A stretch of DNA of 64,000 nt from the NCBI RefSeq assembly GCF_000243235.1, contig NZ_JH594606.1:2724572-2788571 (forward strand), written 5' to 3'. This DNA comes from Gillisia limnaea DSM 15749. Its GTDB lineage: Bacteria; Bacteroidota; Bacteroidia; Flavobacteriales; Flavobacteriaceae. Within the stretch, counting starts at the first letter, position 1. Each line of letters begins with the position of its first letter. Positions 46,521 to 56,199 of the stretch are shown one piece after another. The translations under genes were made by a program, and so were the position numbers. The notes under the pieces are model-generated. The model was given only the letters and a program-made list of their open reading frames with translations. It was not told the origin of the DNA and did not search any database.

Positions 46521-47012
46521 TTCTACTGTGTCTTTGCCTTTTGAAAAGTGCACCTGAACCATTTCGTTGAACGAGGTCGATAACGAGATCCCTTTAAAAT
46601 CTGCTTTAACAGGGAATTTTTTATGACTTCGGTCTACCAGTACTGCAGTTTTAAACTGTTTTAAAGGTACTTCAAGGAAGTGTTTAACTCCATAGATTAA
46701 AGTAGCTCCAGAATTCAAAACATCATCTGTGAGCACGATGGATTTATTTATATATGCTGAAGATGGTAAGGAGGTTTCTATTTTTTTTAATGGATTTTTC
46801 TTATCTATTTTCACCTCACAAAGCTCAATCTTTAGATCTGAAATTTCTTCTAGTATCGTTTTCAATCTTTTGGCAAACAAAAAACCGCTTTTGGATATCC
46901 CTGCAAGAATAAGTTCGGTTTCATTCAAATTGCTCTCATAAATTTGGTAGGCAATACGTTTTATTTTGTGCTCTATTTGCTGATTGTTTAATATTATATT
47001 GGATGCTGGCAT
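46512..47012 (-). CDS. Phosphoribosyltransferase family protein (PyrR-like)
   Basis: 166 residues with the PRPP-binding loop SIVLTDDVLNSGATLIYGVK (about residues 89-108) and the N-terminal ILAGISKSGFLFAKRL strand-loop. Such type I PRTase domains include PyrR and hypoxanthine PRTases; the substrate cannot be fixed here. It is the last gene of a unit with the methyltransferase and S4 genes, 5 bases after the methyltransferase. Confidence 0.85.
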   Translation of the reverse strand: MPASNIILNNQQIEHKIKRIAYQIYESNLNETELILAGISKSGFLFAKRLKTILEEISDLKIELCEVKIDKKNPLKKIETSLPSSAYINKSIVLTDDVLNSGATLIYGVKHFLEVPLKQFKTAVLVDRSHKKFPVKADFKGISLSTSFNEMVQVHFSKGKDTVELL

Positions 47013-47017
47013 GGTTT

Positions 47018-47599
47018 TTAGTTTTTCTTAAAAATAAAAAATAATTCATTTCCCTGTCTTGGCGGAATAGAATTCGTACAGTTTTCTAAAATTTCAATGT
47101 TAAATTCCGTACCAAAATAGGTTAAATATTCTTCTTTATTTCCTCCAAAAGGCGGTCCTTTTTTTTTAAATTCCATATTAAAAAACAAACCAACCAGTTT
47201 CCCGTTATTTTTCAATAAGGAAGTCATTTTTTTTGCATACAAATTTCTTTTCTCAATGGGTAGTGCACAAAAAAAAGTTTGTTCCAGGATAAGGTCAAAA
47301 GTATCATGAAATTTAAAGAAGTCTACATTGTGTAAATTTTCCTCTGGAAAAGAAGGAACACGCAGCTTTAAATTTTCAAGAGGTTCTCTGGCAATATCAA
47401 GGACATGCACCTGCTCAAATCCTTTTGAAAATAAATATTCCGCTTCATAGGCATTTCCTGCTCCTGGAATCAGGATTTTTATAGTTTTGTCTTCTAGCTG
47501 GTCTATAAATTCTTTCAAAGGCGGGGAAATCCTGTTTAGGTCCCAACCGGTTTCATCTTCCCTGTAACGGGAAGCCCAATATGTTTCATTTAAATTCAT
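47018..47599 (-). CDS. TPMT-family thiol methyltransferase-like protein
   Basis: 193 residues. The start YWASRYREDETGWDLNRISPPLKEFI and the SAM-binding KILIPGAGNAYEAEYLFSKGF match the thiopurine S-methyltransferase/halide-thiol methyltransferase family; FDLILEQTFFCALP follows. It would use S-adenosylmethionine to methylate small thiols or halides. It overlaps the S4 gene by 4 bases. Confidence 0.88.
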   Translation of the reverse strand: MNLNETYWASRYREDETGWDLNRISPPLKEFIDQLEDKTIKILIPGAGNAYEAEYLFSKGFEQVHVLDIAREPLENLKLRVPSFPEENLHNVDFFKFHDTFDLILEQTFFCALPIEKRNLYAKKMTSLLKNNGKLVGLFFNMEFKKKGPPFGGNKEEYLTYFGTEFNIEILENCTNSIPPRQGNELFFIFKKN

Positions 47600-48012
47600 T
47601 CCTTTTTTTCATTTTCCGGAGCTGTGTCTTCCTTTTTCTCATTTTCTGGACTTTCAACCCAATCGTCAATATCCCTTCTGTCTTTTTTTGTTGGTCTTCC
47701 CGATCCTTTTTTTCTGTAATAATCCTTGGAATATTTTAGAAGTTCCATTTTGTCAAAAGCCTCTTTTGGGGTAATATCATTCACATATAAACCTGCTATT
47801 TTAGCACCCACTCTGCTTGTGGGCAAGTCCAAAACTTCAATTTCATAATCGATTTGATTTTTACGCACCCTTATTTTATCGGTTGCATAAACCTCGCGGG
47901 AAGCTTTTACATTGGCTCCCCCAATTTTTACTTTTCCCTTTCTGCATGCCTCGGTAGCCAAACTTCTGGTTTTAAAATAGCGCACACACCATAAAAACTT
48001 ATCCACTCTCAT
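47596..48012 (-). CDS. S4-domain RNA-binding protein (Hsp15/HslR-like)
   Basis: 138 residues. S4 domain at the N-terminus (MRVDKFLWCVRYFKTRSLATEACRKGKVKIGG), with a basic middle and an acidic/Lys tail containing the repeated PENEKKE. Hsp15 binds stalled 50S subunits carrying nascent chains. First gene of the three-gene unit with overlapping junctions. Confidence 0.9.
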   Translation of the reverse strand: MRVDKFLWCVRYFKTRSLATEACRKGKVKIGGANVKASREVYATDKIRVRKNQIDYEIEVLDLPTSRVGAKIAGLYVNDITPKEAFDKMELLKYSKDYYRKKGSGRPTKKDRRDIDDWVESPENEKKEDTAPENEKKE

Positions 48013-48092
48013 AAATCTGAATCTTAAAACTAACTAAATCTTAAGCAAAAATACAAGATTATTGTATCTTGCGGCCTTAAAATTAATTAAGT

Positions 48093-49022
48093 ATGAGATT
48101 GACCAGATTGTTGATTATTGGTGTGCTGTTAAGCACATTTTTTATAGCCTGCAAAAGTGATGATGATAACGGGCCGGAAGTGGTTCCTCCAAGAGATATG
48201 GGAGAACAGGCTATTGCGGATGATGAAGCCATTATTTCTTATTTACAAACACATTTTTATAACGTGGAGGATTTTGAAAATCCTTCAGAGGGATTTGATT
48301 ACAAAATTAGGTTTGATACTATTTCCGGTGAGAATTCTAATAAAAAGCCTTTAATTGAATCAAATCTCTTGTCTACAGAAATTATTACCAGAAATGAGGT
48401 GGATTTTACTATTTACATTTTGAAAATCAGGGAAGGAGTAGGGGAGCACCCTACTTTTGCAGATTCTACATTTCAGAATTATAAAGGAGAATTATTGAAT
48501 AGAACTGTCTTTGATAATACAGTGAACCCTGTGTGGTTCGATCACCCGGGAACTTTAACCCAGGCTAATCAAGGGATTGCTGTTACCGGCTTAACAGAAG
48601 CTCTTGTAGAATTTGGGGGAGCTTCGGGTTTTGAGGTAAATGATGATAATACAGTTACGTGGGAAAATGATTTTGGAATAGGAGCTGTTTTTGTTCCTTC
48701 CGGTCTTGCATACTTCGCGAGTGGAACATCAACAATCCCGGCTTACAGCCCGCTTATTTTTAGTTTTCAATTATACAGAGTAAACCAGGCAGATCACGAT
48801 CAAGATGGTATTCCTTCCTGGATGGAGGATCTTGATAATAACCGTATTTTAAGAAACGATGATTCAGACGGGGATACTGCTCCAAATTATTTGGACCAGG
48901 ATGATGATGGCGATGGAACTCCTACAAGGGACGAAATAATAATAAATGAAGACGGAAGTATTGAATTCCCGGATAGCAATGGAAATGGTACGCCAGACTA
49001 CCTTGATCCGGATACCTTCTAA
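48093..49022 (+). CDS. Lipoprotein with FKBP-like domain and calcium-type repeats
   Basis: 309 residues, lipobox FFIAC (Cys20). Residues about 40-230 resemble an FKBP-type prolyl isomerase domain of the flavobacterial gliding-lipoprotein kind (NYKGELLNRTVFDNT, then VTGLTEALVEFG and IPAYSPLIFSFQLYRV). The C-terminus has Asp-rich repeats (DHDQDGIPSWMED, DSDGDTAPNYLDQDDDGDG, DSNGNGTPDYLD) like thrombospondin type 3 calcium loops. It is probably surface- or periplasm-anchored. Confidence 0.85.
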   Translation: MRLTRLLIIGVLLSTFFIACKSDDDNGPEVVPPRDMGEQAIADDEAIISYLQTHFYNVEDFENPSEGFDYKIRFDTISGENSNKKPLIESNLLSTEIITRNEVDFTIYILKIREGVGEHPTFADSTFQNYKGELLNRTVFDNTVNPVWFDHPGTLTQANQGIAVTGLTEALVEFGGASGFEVNDDNTVTWENDFGIGAVFVPSGLAYFASGTSTIPAYSPLIFSFQLYRVNQADHDQDGIPSWMEDLDNNRILRNDDSDGDTAPNYLDQDDDGDGTPTRDEIIINEDGSIEFPDSNGNGTPDYLDPDTF

Positions 49023-49043
49023 GGTTCAAAAATTTGAGACATA

Positions 49044-49073
49044 AAAAAGCCGCGGATTTCGCGGCTTTTTTTT
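49044..49073 (+). terminator. Terminator after the FKBP-like gene
   Basis: AAAAAGCCGCG - GATTT - CGCGGCTTTTT, 11-bp perfect stem ending in a run of eight T. Confidence 0.9.
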
Positions 49074-49136
49074 AATTTAATTCCACCAGTAGATTTATTT
49101 TCCCTGATCCTTGCCCATCCCGTTCGGGCGGGATTT

Positions 49137-49733
49137 CTACTTCAGGTTATAAGAAACGCCTAAAATCCATTGAGACGGTCGGGAATCTATTCTAAAATTA
49201 GTATCTGCCGCAGCATCTCCAAAAGCGTTATTTTCTTTAAAAGCCCCTTCATATCTAAGGTCAAATCCAAGTCGACCTAAGTTTATTCCAGCTCCTAATT
49301 GATATCCCAACGTGATTTCATTTTCTACTTCAGAAATTTTAAAGGAAGAGTTTTCCAACTCGTTGTTCAATATATATTGAAAGGAAGGACCCGCTTTAAT
49401 ATGTAAAGGACCTAAAAGGTTCATCCCTACCAGGATGGGAGCATCTATTTTATCAATTTTATAATCGAAATTATTATACTCTGTGTTTAAGTTGGTGTAG
49501 ACCAATTCTGGCTGAAGGAAAATTCCTAAGAATTCTAATTTCCCGAAGATTCCCAGGTGATATCCGGTTTTGTTATTTCCATCTTCAATGGAAGAGGCAT
49601 CTCCTGCTACCTGAGAAAAATTTTCATATTCTCCTGTTGCACCATAATTTAATCCTCCTTTTATACCGTAAGTAGATTGGGCAATTGCCGTACCACCACA
49701 GAAAACCAGGGCCGCTAAAATCAATTTTTTCAT
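49137..49733 (-). CDS. Outer-membrane beta-barrel protein (PorT-like)
   Basis: 198 residues: signal peptide ending near GGTAIAQS, then short beta strands (YGIKGGLNYGATGEY, FLQPELVYTNLN, PLHIKAGPSFQYIL, GFDLRYEGAF) and a C-terminal strand WILGVSYNLK. Same family as the protein at 12,787-13,509 (shared GLKGG/GIKGG and RPELVY-like strands), so the two are paralogues. Function unknown. Confidence 0.82.
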   Translation of the reverse strand: MKKLILAALVFCGGTAIAQSTYGIKGGLNYGATGEYENFSQVAGDASSIEDGNNKTGYHLGIFGKLEFLGIFLQPELVYTNLNTEYNNFDYKIDKIDAPILVGMNLLGPLHIKAGPSFQYILNNELENSSFKISEVENEITLGYQLGAGINLGRLGFDLRYEGAFKENNAFGDAAADTNFRIDSRPSQWILGVSYNLK

Positions 49734-49854
49734 AAGTATTATATTTATGTTTGCTTTTTATAACGCAGTTAATGTGCCATTTATTCTGATTAAAAGTAGA
49801 AAAACCCTTCAAACACTGAGTTTGAAGGGCTTAAAAATCTAATTTATTCCAATT

Positions 49855-50808
49855 TTATTTTCGGCCTATCACTTTTTCTGAAGCCTTTACAATCGCTTCA
49901 GCATTCAGTCCGTATTTTTCCATCAATTGTTCCGGGGTACCACTTTCTCCAAAAGTATCCTTTGTGGCAACAAATTCCTGTGGCGTTGGATGGTTCATCG
50001 TTAATGTTCGGGCAACGCTTTCCCCAAGTCCTCCAAGGAAGTTATGTTCCTCAGCAGTTACCACACATCCGGTTTTTTTAACCGATCGTAAAATTGCTGC
50101 TTCATCCAATGGTTTAATTGTGTGAATGTTGATCACTTCAGCACTTATGCCTTTTTCTTCCAATTGTTCTGCAGCCTGTAAAGCTTCCCAAACCAAATGT
50201 CCGGTTGCAATAATGGTAACGTCTTTACCTTCGGTTAAATTTAGCGCTTTCCCAATCTCAAATTTCTGATCTTCAGCAGTGAAATTTGCCACTTTTGGCC
50301 TTCCGAATCTTAAATAAACAGGTCCGTGATGATCTGCAATTGCAATTGTTGCTGCCTTGGTTTGATTGAAATCACACGTATTGATAACGGTCATTCCCGG
50401 TAACATCTTCATCAATCCTATATCTTCCAGGATTTGGTGGGTTGCACCATCTTCTCCCAAAGTAAGTCCGGCGTGAGAAGCACATATCTTCACATTTTTA
50501 TCTGAATATGCTACACTTTGACGGATCTGGTCATAAACTCTTCCCGTAGAGAAATTAGCAAAAGTCCCGGTAAACGGGATTTTTCCGCCAATGGTCATCC
50601 CGGCTGCAATCCCAATCATATTCGCCTCTGCAATTCCAATCTGGAAAAAACGTTCAGGATGGTTATTTTTAAATTCATCCATTTTTAAAGATCCGGTAAG
50701 ATCTGCACAAAGGGCCACCACGTTTTGGTTGATTTTTCCCAGTGCTGCCAATCCCTCTCCAAAGCCTGAGCGCGTATCTTTATTTCCTGTATTTGTATAT
50801 TTTTTCAT
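49855..50808 (-). CDS. Transketolase, C-terminal subunit
   Basis: 317 residues. Contains the pyrimidine-binding and C-terminal domains of transketolase: GFGEGLAALGKINQNVVALCADLTGS, GIAEANMIGIAAGM (catalytic Glu) and HAGLTLGEDGATHQ. Together with the next gene it forms one split thiamine-diphosphate enzyme of the pentose phosphate pathway, the usual Bacteroidota arrangement. Confidence 0.92.
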   Translation of the reverse strand: MKKYTNTGNKDTRSGFGEGLAALGKINQNVVALCADLTGSLKMDEFKNNHPERFFQIGIAEANMIGIAAGMTIGGKIPFTGTFANFSTGRVYDQIRQSVAYSDKNVKICASHAGLTLGEDGATHQILEDIGLMKMLPGMTVINTCDFNQTKAATIAIADHHGPVYLRFGRPKVANFTAEDQKFEIGKALNLTEGKDVTIIATGHLVWEALQAAEQLEEKGISAEVINIHTIKPLDEAAILRSVKKTGCVVTAEEHNFLGGLGESVARTLTMNHPTPQEFVATKDTFGESGTPEQLMEKYGLNAEAIVKASEKVIGRK

Positions 50809-50872
50809 AAGTGCCTTCCCTAATCCTTATTGAGAATGAGGTTTTTATTAATTATGTTACTAATTTTATTTA

Positions 50873-50906
50873 CTCCTCCCTTTCGGGGAGGTTAGGTGGG
50901 GCTTTT
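50873..50906. repeat. Dispersed palindromic repeat between transketolase genes
   Basis: CTCCC-TTTC-GGGGAG hairpin followed by GTTAGGTGGGGC, a common flavobacterial intergenic repeat style; a related purine-rich form occurs at 20,197-20,220. It separates the two transketolase subunit genes by 96 bases in all. Confidence 0.5.
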
Positions 50907-51750
50907 AATAATCCCCTAAGGTTTCCGGATTTTGTGAAAGTGCTTCTTCCAATTGCTCATCATTTGGAGCTACACCGTGCCATTTATGAGTGTGCATCAT
51001 AAAATCTACTCCATGTCCCATAACCGTGGTCATTAAAACACACACCGGTTTTCCTTTTCCGGTACGGCTTTTTGCTTCTTTCAATCCGGCTAACACTTCA
51101 GTGAGGTTATTTCCTTCTTTTATCTCCACAACCTCCCAGCCAAACGCCTGGAATTTTGCTTTCAGATTTCCCATCGGCAATACTTGTTCTGTAGATCCGT
51201 CAATTTGTTGTCCGTTTAAATCTATAGTGGAGATCAAATTGTCTACTTTTTTTGCTGAGGCATACATAATAGCTTCCCAGTTTTGTCCTTCCTGTAATTC
51301 TCCATCTCCGTGAAGCGTATAAACAAGATGAGAATCCTTATTGAGTTTCTTGGCTTCTGCTGCACCAATTGCAACACTCATTCCCTGGCCTAAAGAACCG
51401 GAGGCAATACGAATTCCGGGCAATCCTTCGTGCGTTGTAGGATGCCCTTGTAAACGGGAATTTATAAGGCGAAATGTATTGAGTTCTTCAATAGGAAAAT
51501 AACCGCTTCGGGCCAGTACGCTGTAAAAAACAGGAGAAATATGACCATTAGATAAAAAGAAAAGATCTTCGCCTATTCCATCCATACTAAAATTGTTGTT
51601 GTGTTCCATAACCTCCTGATAAAGCGCTGAAAAGAACTCGGCACAGCCTAATGAACCTCCAGGATGACCGGAATTCACTTTGTGAACCTGTCTTACGATG
51701 TCTCGTCTTACCTGGGTAACGAAATTCTCTAATTGTTGTGTGTCTGGCAT
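50905..51750 (-). CDS. Transketolase, N-terminal subunit
   Basis: 281 residues with the thiamine-diphosphate-binding domain: KVNSGHPGGSLGCAEFF, LSNGHISPVFYS, LGQGMSVAIGAAEAKKL and the metal motif GDGELQEGQNWEAI. First gene of the split transketolase pair. A good promoter lies upstream at 51779-51808. Confidence 0.93.
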   Translation of the reverse strand: MPDTQQLENFVTQVRRDIVRQVHKVNSGHPGGSLGCAEFFSALYQEVMEHNNNFSMDGIGEDLFFLSNGHISPVFYSVLARSGYFPIEELNTFRLINSRLQGHPTTHEGLPGIRIASGSLGQGMSVAIGAAEAKKLNKDSHLVYTLHGDGELQEGQNWEAIMYASAKKVDNLISTIDLNGQQIDGSTEQVLPMGNLKAKFQAFGWEVVEIKEGNNLTEVLAGLKEAKSRTGKGKPVCVLMTTVMGHGVDFMMHTHKWHGVAPNDEQLEEALSQNPETLGDY

Positions 51751-51778
51751 TGTTGTGTTGTTAATTTTTTGAATGTTG

Positions 51779-51808
51779 CAAAAATATGTTTTTATATACT
51801 GATGTCAA
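51779..51808 (-). promoter_or_regulatory. Promoter of the transketolase operon
   Basis: Minus strand TTG (51806-51808), 19-base spacer, TATTTTTG (51779-51786). Confidence 0.7.
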
Positions 51809-51922
51809 AGCCGGAATTCACCGTTTATCAACGAATTGACTTTTTTAACTAACAATTTTTAATTTTAGCGGTCTTTTAATTGTGGTTTAGTTAAGTATCT
51901 TTGCCGCTACTTAAATCATACT

Positions 51923-53053
51923 ATGAATTTTGAACTTTTAACTACCGATCCCGGTAGTAAAGCAAGAGCAGGAAAAATTACCACTGATCACGGCGTTATT
52001 GAAACTCCCATTTTTATGCCGGTGGGTACCGTGGGATCTGTGAAAGGCGTTCATCAAAAAGAATTAAAAGAAGAGATTAACCCGGATGTAATTTTGGGAA
52101 ATACCTATCACCTATATTTAAGGCCTTCAACAGAAATTTTGAAGAAGGCGGGTGGGCTCCATAAATTTATTAACTGGGACCGGAATATACTTACAGATAG
52201 CGGGGGGTACCAGGTGTATTCCCTTTCCGATAACAGGAAGATTAAAGAAGAAGGAGTGAAATTTAAATCGCATATAGATGGCTCCTTTCATACCTTCACT
52301 CCTGAAAATGTAATGGAAATTCAACGGGTTATAGGCGCAGATATTATTATGGCCTTTGATGAATGTACTCCATACCCGTGTGATTACCGATATGCAAAAA
52401 GATCTATGCATATGACGCATCGCTGGCTGGACAGGTGCATTTCTCACCTGGATAAAACGCCATACCAATATGATTACACACAGTCCTTTTTTCCAATAGT
52501 CCAGGGAAGTACCTATAAAGATCTTCGGAAACAATCTGCAGAATATATCGCCTCGGTTGGTGCCGAAGGAAACGCGATTGGAGGGCTTTCTGTAGGGGAA
52601 CCTGCAGATGAAATGTATGCGATGACCGAAGTTGTTACGGAGATCCTTCCGGAGGATAAACCAAGGTATCTTATGGGAGTAGGAACCCCAATCAATATAT
52701 TGGAAAATATCGCATTGGGAATTGATATGTTTGATTGTGTTATGCCCACGAGAAATGCAAGGAACGGAATGCTTTTTACAGCTCACGGGTCCATCAATAT
52801 CAAAAATAAAAAGTGGTGCGACGATTTTTCTCAAATAGATGAAATGGCGATCACCTGGGTAGATACAGAATATAGCAAAGCTTATTTACGTCATCTTTTT
52901 ACGGTGAATGAAATGCTTGGCAAACAAATTGCAACGATTCACAACCTTGGATTTTACCTATGGTTGGTTCGTGAAGCCAGAAAACATATCTTGGCTGGTG
53001 ATTTTGTTACCTGGAAAAATATGATGGTAAAGCAAATGGATAAGCGCCTGTAA
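51923..53053 (+). CDS. tgt: tRNA-guanine(34) transglycosylase
   Basis: 376 residues. Swaps guanine 34 for preQ1 in tRNAs with GUN anticodons. DSGGYQV carries the general Asp (about 91), GGLSVGEP is present, and the nucleophile is in GIDMFDCVMPTRNARNG (about 271). The usual zinc ligands C-x-C-x2-C are not present; the segment reads IDEMAITWVDTEYSKAYLRHL. A -7 box TATCTTTG lies at 51896-51903. Confidence 0.94.
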   Translation: MNFELLTTDPGSKARAGKITTDHGVIETPIFMPVGTVGSVKGVHQKELKEEINPDVILGNTYHLYLRPSTEILKKAGGLHKFINWDRNILTDSGGYQVYSLSDNRKIKEEGVKFKSHIDGSFHTFTPENVMEIQRVIGADIIMAFDECTPYPCDYRYAKRSMHMTHRWLDRCISHLDKTPYQYDYTQSFFPIVQGSTYKDLRKQSAEYIASVGAEGNAIGGLSVGEPADEMYAMTEVVTEILPEDKPRYLMGVGTPINILENIALGIDMFDCVMPTRNARNGMLFTAHGSINIKNKKWCDDFSQIDEMAITWVDTEYSKAYLRHLFTVNEMLGKQIATIHNLGFYLWLVREARKHILAGDFVTWKNMMVKQMDKRL

Positions 53054-53055
53054 AT

Positions 53056-54132
53056 TTGAAAATACTTGATTGGTACATATTAAAACGATATTTAGGAACA
53101 TTTTTCCTTATGCTTGTCCTGTTTATACCAATAGGCATAACCGTAAATCTTGCTGAAAAAATTGGAAAGATTCTGGATAACGAAGTTCCTTTTATAGAAG
53201 TAGCTTTATATTACTGGGATTTCACCATATATTTTGCAAATCTTCTTTTTCCACTATTTCTATTTCTTTCTGTAATCTGGTTTACCTCTAAACTGGCTAA
53301 TAATACTGAAATAGTTGCATTTTTGAGCAGTGGAGTTTCCTATTGGCGATTTTTGAGGCCGTACCTTATTGGTGCTACCATAGTTTGTTTGGGAGCACTG
53401 GTTCTTAGTATGTATATGGCGCCTAAAGCCAGTAAAGGTTTTAATGAATTTAAATATGAATATTTAAAAAAAGGAACGGAAGTTCAGGAAACGATCGATG
53501 TCTACCGGCAGATCAATGATTCGGAATATATTTATGCCAGCAATTTTCAGCCAAAAACAAAGGTTGCAAGGAATTTTACCTTGGAACATTTTGAAGGAAA
53601 TAAAATGATTTTTAAGCTGAGTGCTTCCCGGCTTGAGTATAACGAGGAGGACAGCATCTATAATTTATCTAACGTAGATAAAAGGATCATAGGAGAAAAT
53701 GGGGATGAAATTTTACACTACCGCCAGCTTGATACGGTTTTGCCTTTCGAATTTGATGCGCTTACGCCGGTAAATTATATCGCAGAAACCTTAAATTATA
53801 ATGAATTAAATACATTTATTGAGCAGGAAAGACGCAGGGGATCTGCTAATTTAAACCGGTATCTGGTGGTGGCCTATAAACGTTGGAGTCTACCTGTTTC
53901 CGCCTTTATACTCACTATTATTGCTGTAGCGGTTTCTTCGGTTAAACGCCGCGGAGGAATGGGGGTTAGCCTTGCCGTGGGAATTTCTCTCGCTTTTGTT
54001 TTTATTTTCTTTGATAAAGTGTTTGGTACTATTGCCGAACAATCCACTTTTTCTCCACTTCTCGCAGTTTGGCTTCCTAATATTACTTTTGGCATTTTAG
54101 CTGTTTATCTTCTGTTTAATGCTAAACGATAA
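53056..54132 (+). CDS. LptF/LptG-family permease
   Basis: 358 residues, starting at a TTG three bases after the tgt stop (MKILDWYILKRYLGTFFLMLVLF); no ATG is usable upstream. Three N-terminal and three C-terminal membrane helices flank a large periplasmic beta-jellyroll (about 110-260). This is the LPS-transport permease fold of LptB2FG. Probably cotranscribed with tgt and the EamA gene. Confidence 0.9.
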   Translation: MKILDWYILKRYLGTFFLMLVLFIPIGITVNLAEKIGKILDNEVPFIEVALYYWDFTIYFANLLFPLFLFLSVIWFTSKLANNTEIVAFLSSGVSYWRFLRPYLIGATIVCLGALVLSMYMAPKASKGFNEFKYEYLKKGTEVQETIDVYRQINDSEYIYASNFQPKTKVARNFTLEHFEGNKMIFKLSASRLEYNEEDSIYNLSNVDKRIIGENGDEILHYRQLDTVLPFEFDALTPVNYIAETLNYNELNTFIEQERRRGSANLNRYLVVAYKRWSLPVSAFILTIIAVAVSSVKRRGGMGVSLAVGISLAFVFIFFDKVFGTIAEQSTFSPLLAVWLPNITFGILAVYLLFNAKR

Positions 54133-55030
54133 ACTCAAAAGTTACCTGCATTTTCATTTTATCGTATTTATATGGGGGTTTACCGCCGTTCTTGGTGCAC
54201 TCATATCATTAGATGCAGTACCACTGGTTTGGTATAGAATGCTTCTTGCCAGTGGATTTATACTTATATGGATTAAATGGAAAAAGAAGGATCTTAAAGT
54301 TGCTCCACGGCAATTAATATTACTAGTAATAGCCGGATTGGTAATCGCATTACATTGGTTAACTTTCTTTGGTGCCATTAAAGTCTCTAATGTGTCTATT
54401 ACATTGGCAATGCTCTCCACAGGTGCATTTTTCACTTCTATTCTAGAGCCTATATTCTACAAAAGGAAATTTGTAGGCTATGAGATAATTTTTGGATTAA
54501 TAGTTATGCTGGGGCTTTACATTATTTTCAAAGTAGAAACCAATTACTTTCTGGGGATCGTACTGGCTTTGATTTCGGCATTTCTGGGAGCTGTTTTCAC
54601 CCTGATAAATGGAAAACTGGTAAAGTACAATGCGCCATCGGTAATTTCATTTTACGAATTAACCACCGGGGTAGCAGCTATAACCGTCTATCTTTTAATA
54701 ATGACCTGGATAAGCGAAGGTACTTCTGGATTTGGGCCGGGATTTTTTAAGCTCTCTTCCCAAGACTGGATGTATCTATTAATATTGGCTTCCATTTGTA
54801 CTGCCTATGCTTTTATCGCTTCGGTTGCTGTAATGAAACATCTTAGCCCATATACCATCATGCTTACCATAAATCTGGAGCCGGTTTACGGTATTTTCCT
54901 GGCATTTTTGATTTTCGGAAATAAAGAACAAATGAATCCGCAATTCTACTATGGTGCCGCTATAATCCTTGGTACAGTTATCCTTAACGGGTATCTTAAA
55001 ACAAAACGGAAAATTAATAAGTTATCTTAG
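54119..55030 (+). CDS. EamA/DMT-family transporter
   Basis: 303 residues with ten hydrophobic helices in two EamA repeats ([16 protein letters not shown] ... and [14 protein letters not shown] ...). Substrate unknown, probably a metabolite exporter. Its start overlaps the permease gene by 14 bases. Confidence 0.88.
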   Translation: MLNDKLKSYLHFHFIVFIWGFTAVLGALISLDAVPLVWYRMLLASGFILIWIKWKKKDLKVAPRQLILLVIAGLVIALHWLTFFGAIKVSNVSITLAMLSTGAFFTSILEPIFYKRKFVGYEIIFGLIVMLGLYIIFKVETNYFLGIVLALISAFLGAVFTLINGKLVKYNAPSVISFYELTTGVAAITVYLLIMTWISEGTSGFGPGFFKLSSQDWMYLLILASICTAYAFIASVAVMKHLSPYTIMLTINLEPVYGIFLAFLIFGNKEQMNPQFYYGAAIILGTVILNGYLKTKRKINKLS

Positions 55031-55053
55031 GAACTCTTCCTTTTAAAGTTTGT

Positions 55054-55061
55054 TATATTTG
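55054..55061 (+). promoter_or_regulatory. -7 box upstream of accA
   Basis: TATATTTG, 28 bases before the ATG; no -33 TTG seen. Confidence 0.45.
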
Positions 55062-55089
55062 TAAGCTAATAAAAATACGGCACCTTAAC

Positions 55090-56043
55090 ATGGAATATTT
55101 AGATTTTGAATTACCCATTAAAGAGTTGGAAGAACAGTACCAGAAAGCCTGTAATATAGGTTCCGAAAGCAATGTTGATGTTACGGCTACCTGCAAGCAA
55201 ATAGAAAAAAAATTGGCAGAGACCAAAAAGAAAATCTATAAAGATCTTACAGCCTGGCAGCGAGTTCAGCTTTCCCGTCATCCAAACAGACCCTATACGC
55301 TTGACTATATAAATGCCATTTGCGGAAATACTTTTTTAGAACTGCACGGGGATAGAACCGTGAAGGATGATAAAGCCATGATAGGTGGTTTGGGAAAAAT
55401 AGGAGATCAAAGCTTTATGCTAATTGGACAGCAAAAAGGGTTTAATACCAAGACAAGGCAATACCGGAATTTTGGAATGGCAAATCCTGAAGGCTACCGC
55501 AAAGCATTAAGACTAATGAAGTCTGCTGAAAAATTCGGGGTTCCTGTTGTTACTCTTGTAGATACCCCGGGTGCATATCCCGGCCTGGAAGCAGAGGAAA
55601 GAGGGCAGGGGGAAGCCATAGCAAGGAATATTATGGAAATGACCCGACTTAAAGTGCCAATAATTGTAGTGATTATAGGTGAAGGTGCCAGCGGTGGAGC
55701 CCTTGGAATAGGGGTAGGAGATAAGGTCCTTATGTTGGAAAACACCTGGTATTCTGTAATTTCTCCGGAATCGTGCTCTTCTATTTTATGGAGAAGCTGG
55801 GAATATAAAGAGATTGCCGCTGAAGCTTTGAAGCTTACTGCAAAGGATATGAAGAAACAGAAGTTAATAGACGAAATAGTTAAAGAACCTTTAGGTGGAG
55901 CACATAGCAATAGGGAGGAAACTTTTGAAGCTGTGAAAAATGCAATTATTTCTTCTTATGATGAATTTAAAAACTTATCACCAACAGAATTAGTGAATAA
56001 GAGAATAGATAAATACCTTGATATGGGAGTTTATAAATCCTAG
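55090..56043 (+). CDS. accA: Acetyl-CoA carboxylase carboxyltransferase alpha subunit
   Basis: 317 residues. The N-terminal [10 protein letters not shown] and the family core are recognisable: [80 protein letters not shown]. It transfers carboxyl from biotin to acetyl-CoA in fatty acid synthesis. The accD partner is not in the window. Confidence 0.95.
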   Translation: MEYLDFELPIKELEEQYQKACNIGSESNVDVTATCKQIEKKLAETKKKIYKDLTAWQRVQLSRHPNRPYTLDYINAICGNTFLELHGDRTVKDDKAMIGGLGKIGDQSFMLIGQQKGFNTKTRQYRNFGMANPEGYRKALRLMKSAEKFGVPVVTLVDTPGAYPGLEAEERGQGEAIARNIMEMTRLKVPIIVVIIGEGASGGALGIGVGDKVLMLENTWYSVISPESCSSILWRSWEYKEIAAEALKLTAKDMKKQKLIDEIVKEPLGGAHSNREETFEAVKNAIISSYDEFKNLSPTELVNKRIDKYLDMGVYKS

Positions 56044-56065
56044 ATCAAAGTATAGCATCATTTAA

Positions 56066-56098
56066 AAAATATCCGGGGTACCAGCTTCGGATTTTTTT
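56066..56098 (+). terminator. Weak terminator after accA
   Basis: AAAAAATCCG-type short stem: ATCCG (56071-56075) with CGGAT (56088-56092), flanked by A-run and T-run. Short, so moderate confidence. Confidence 0.5.
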
Positions 56099-56102
56099 GG
56101 CC

Positions 56103-56131
56103 TTATCAACAAAAAAATCAAGTTATCAACA
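56103..56131 (+). promoter_or_regulatory. Two DnaA-box-like sites upstream of dnaB
   Basis: TTATCAACA at 56103-56111 and again at 56123-56131, centres 20 bases apart. Each differs from the TTATCCACA consensus at one base. They lie about 70-95 bases before the dnaB start. Confidence 0.45.
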
Positions 56132-56187
56132 GGTGAAATGTTCATGACTTGTTCATTAAGAGGAACCCCTTTCCTTCGAAAATTCTT

Positions 56188-56195
56188 TACTTTTG
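56188..56195 (+). promoter_or_regulatory. -7 box of dnaB
   Basis: TACTTTTG, only 4 bases before the ATG at 56200, so the transcript would be leaderless. No -33 TTG at the usual spacing. Confidence 0.5.
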
Positions 56196-56199
56196 TACT

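Noticed and set aside
52127-52834. 235-codon minus-strand frame
   Set aside because: Long, but entirely antisense to tgt, whose protein has full family signatures.
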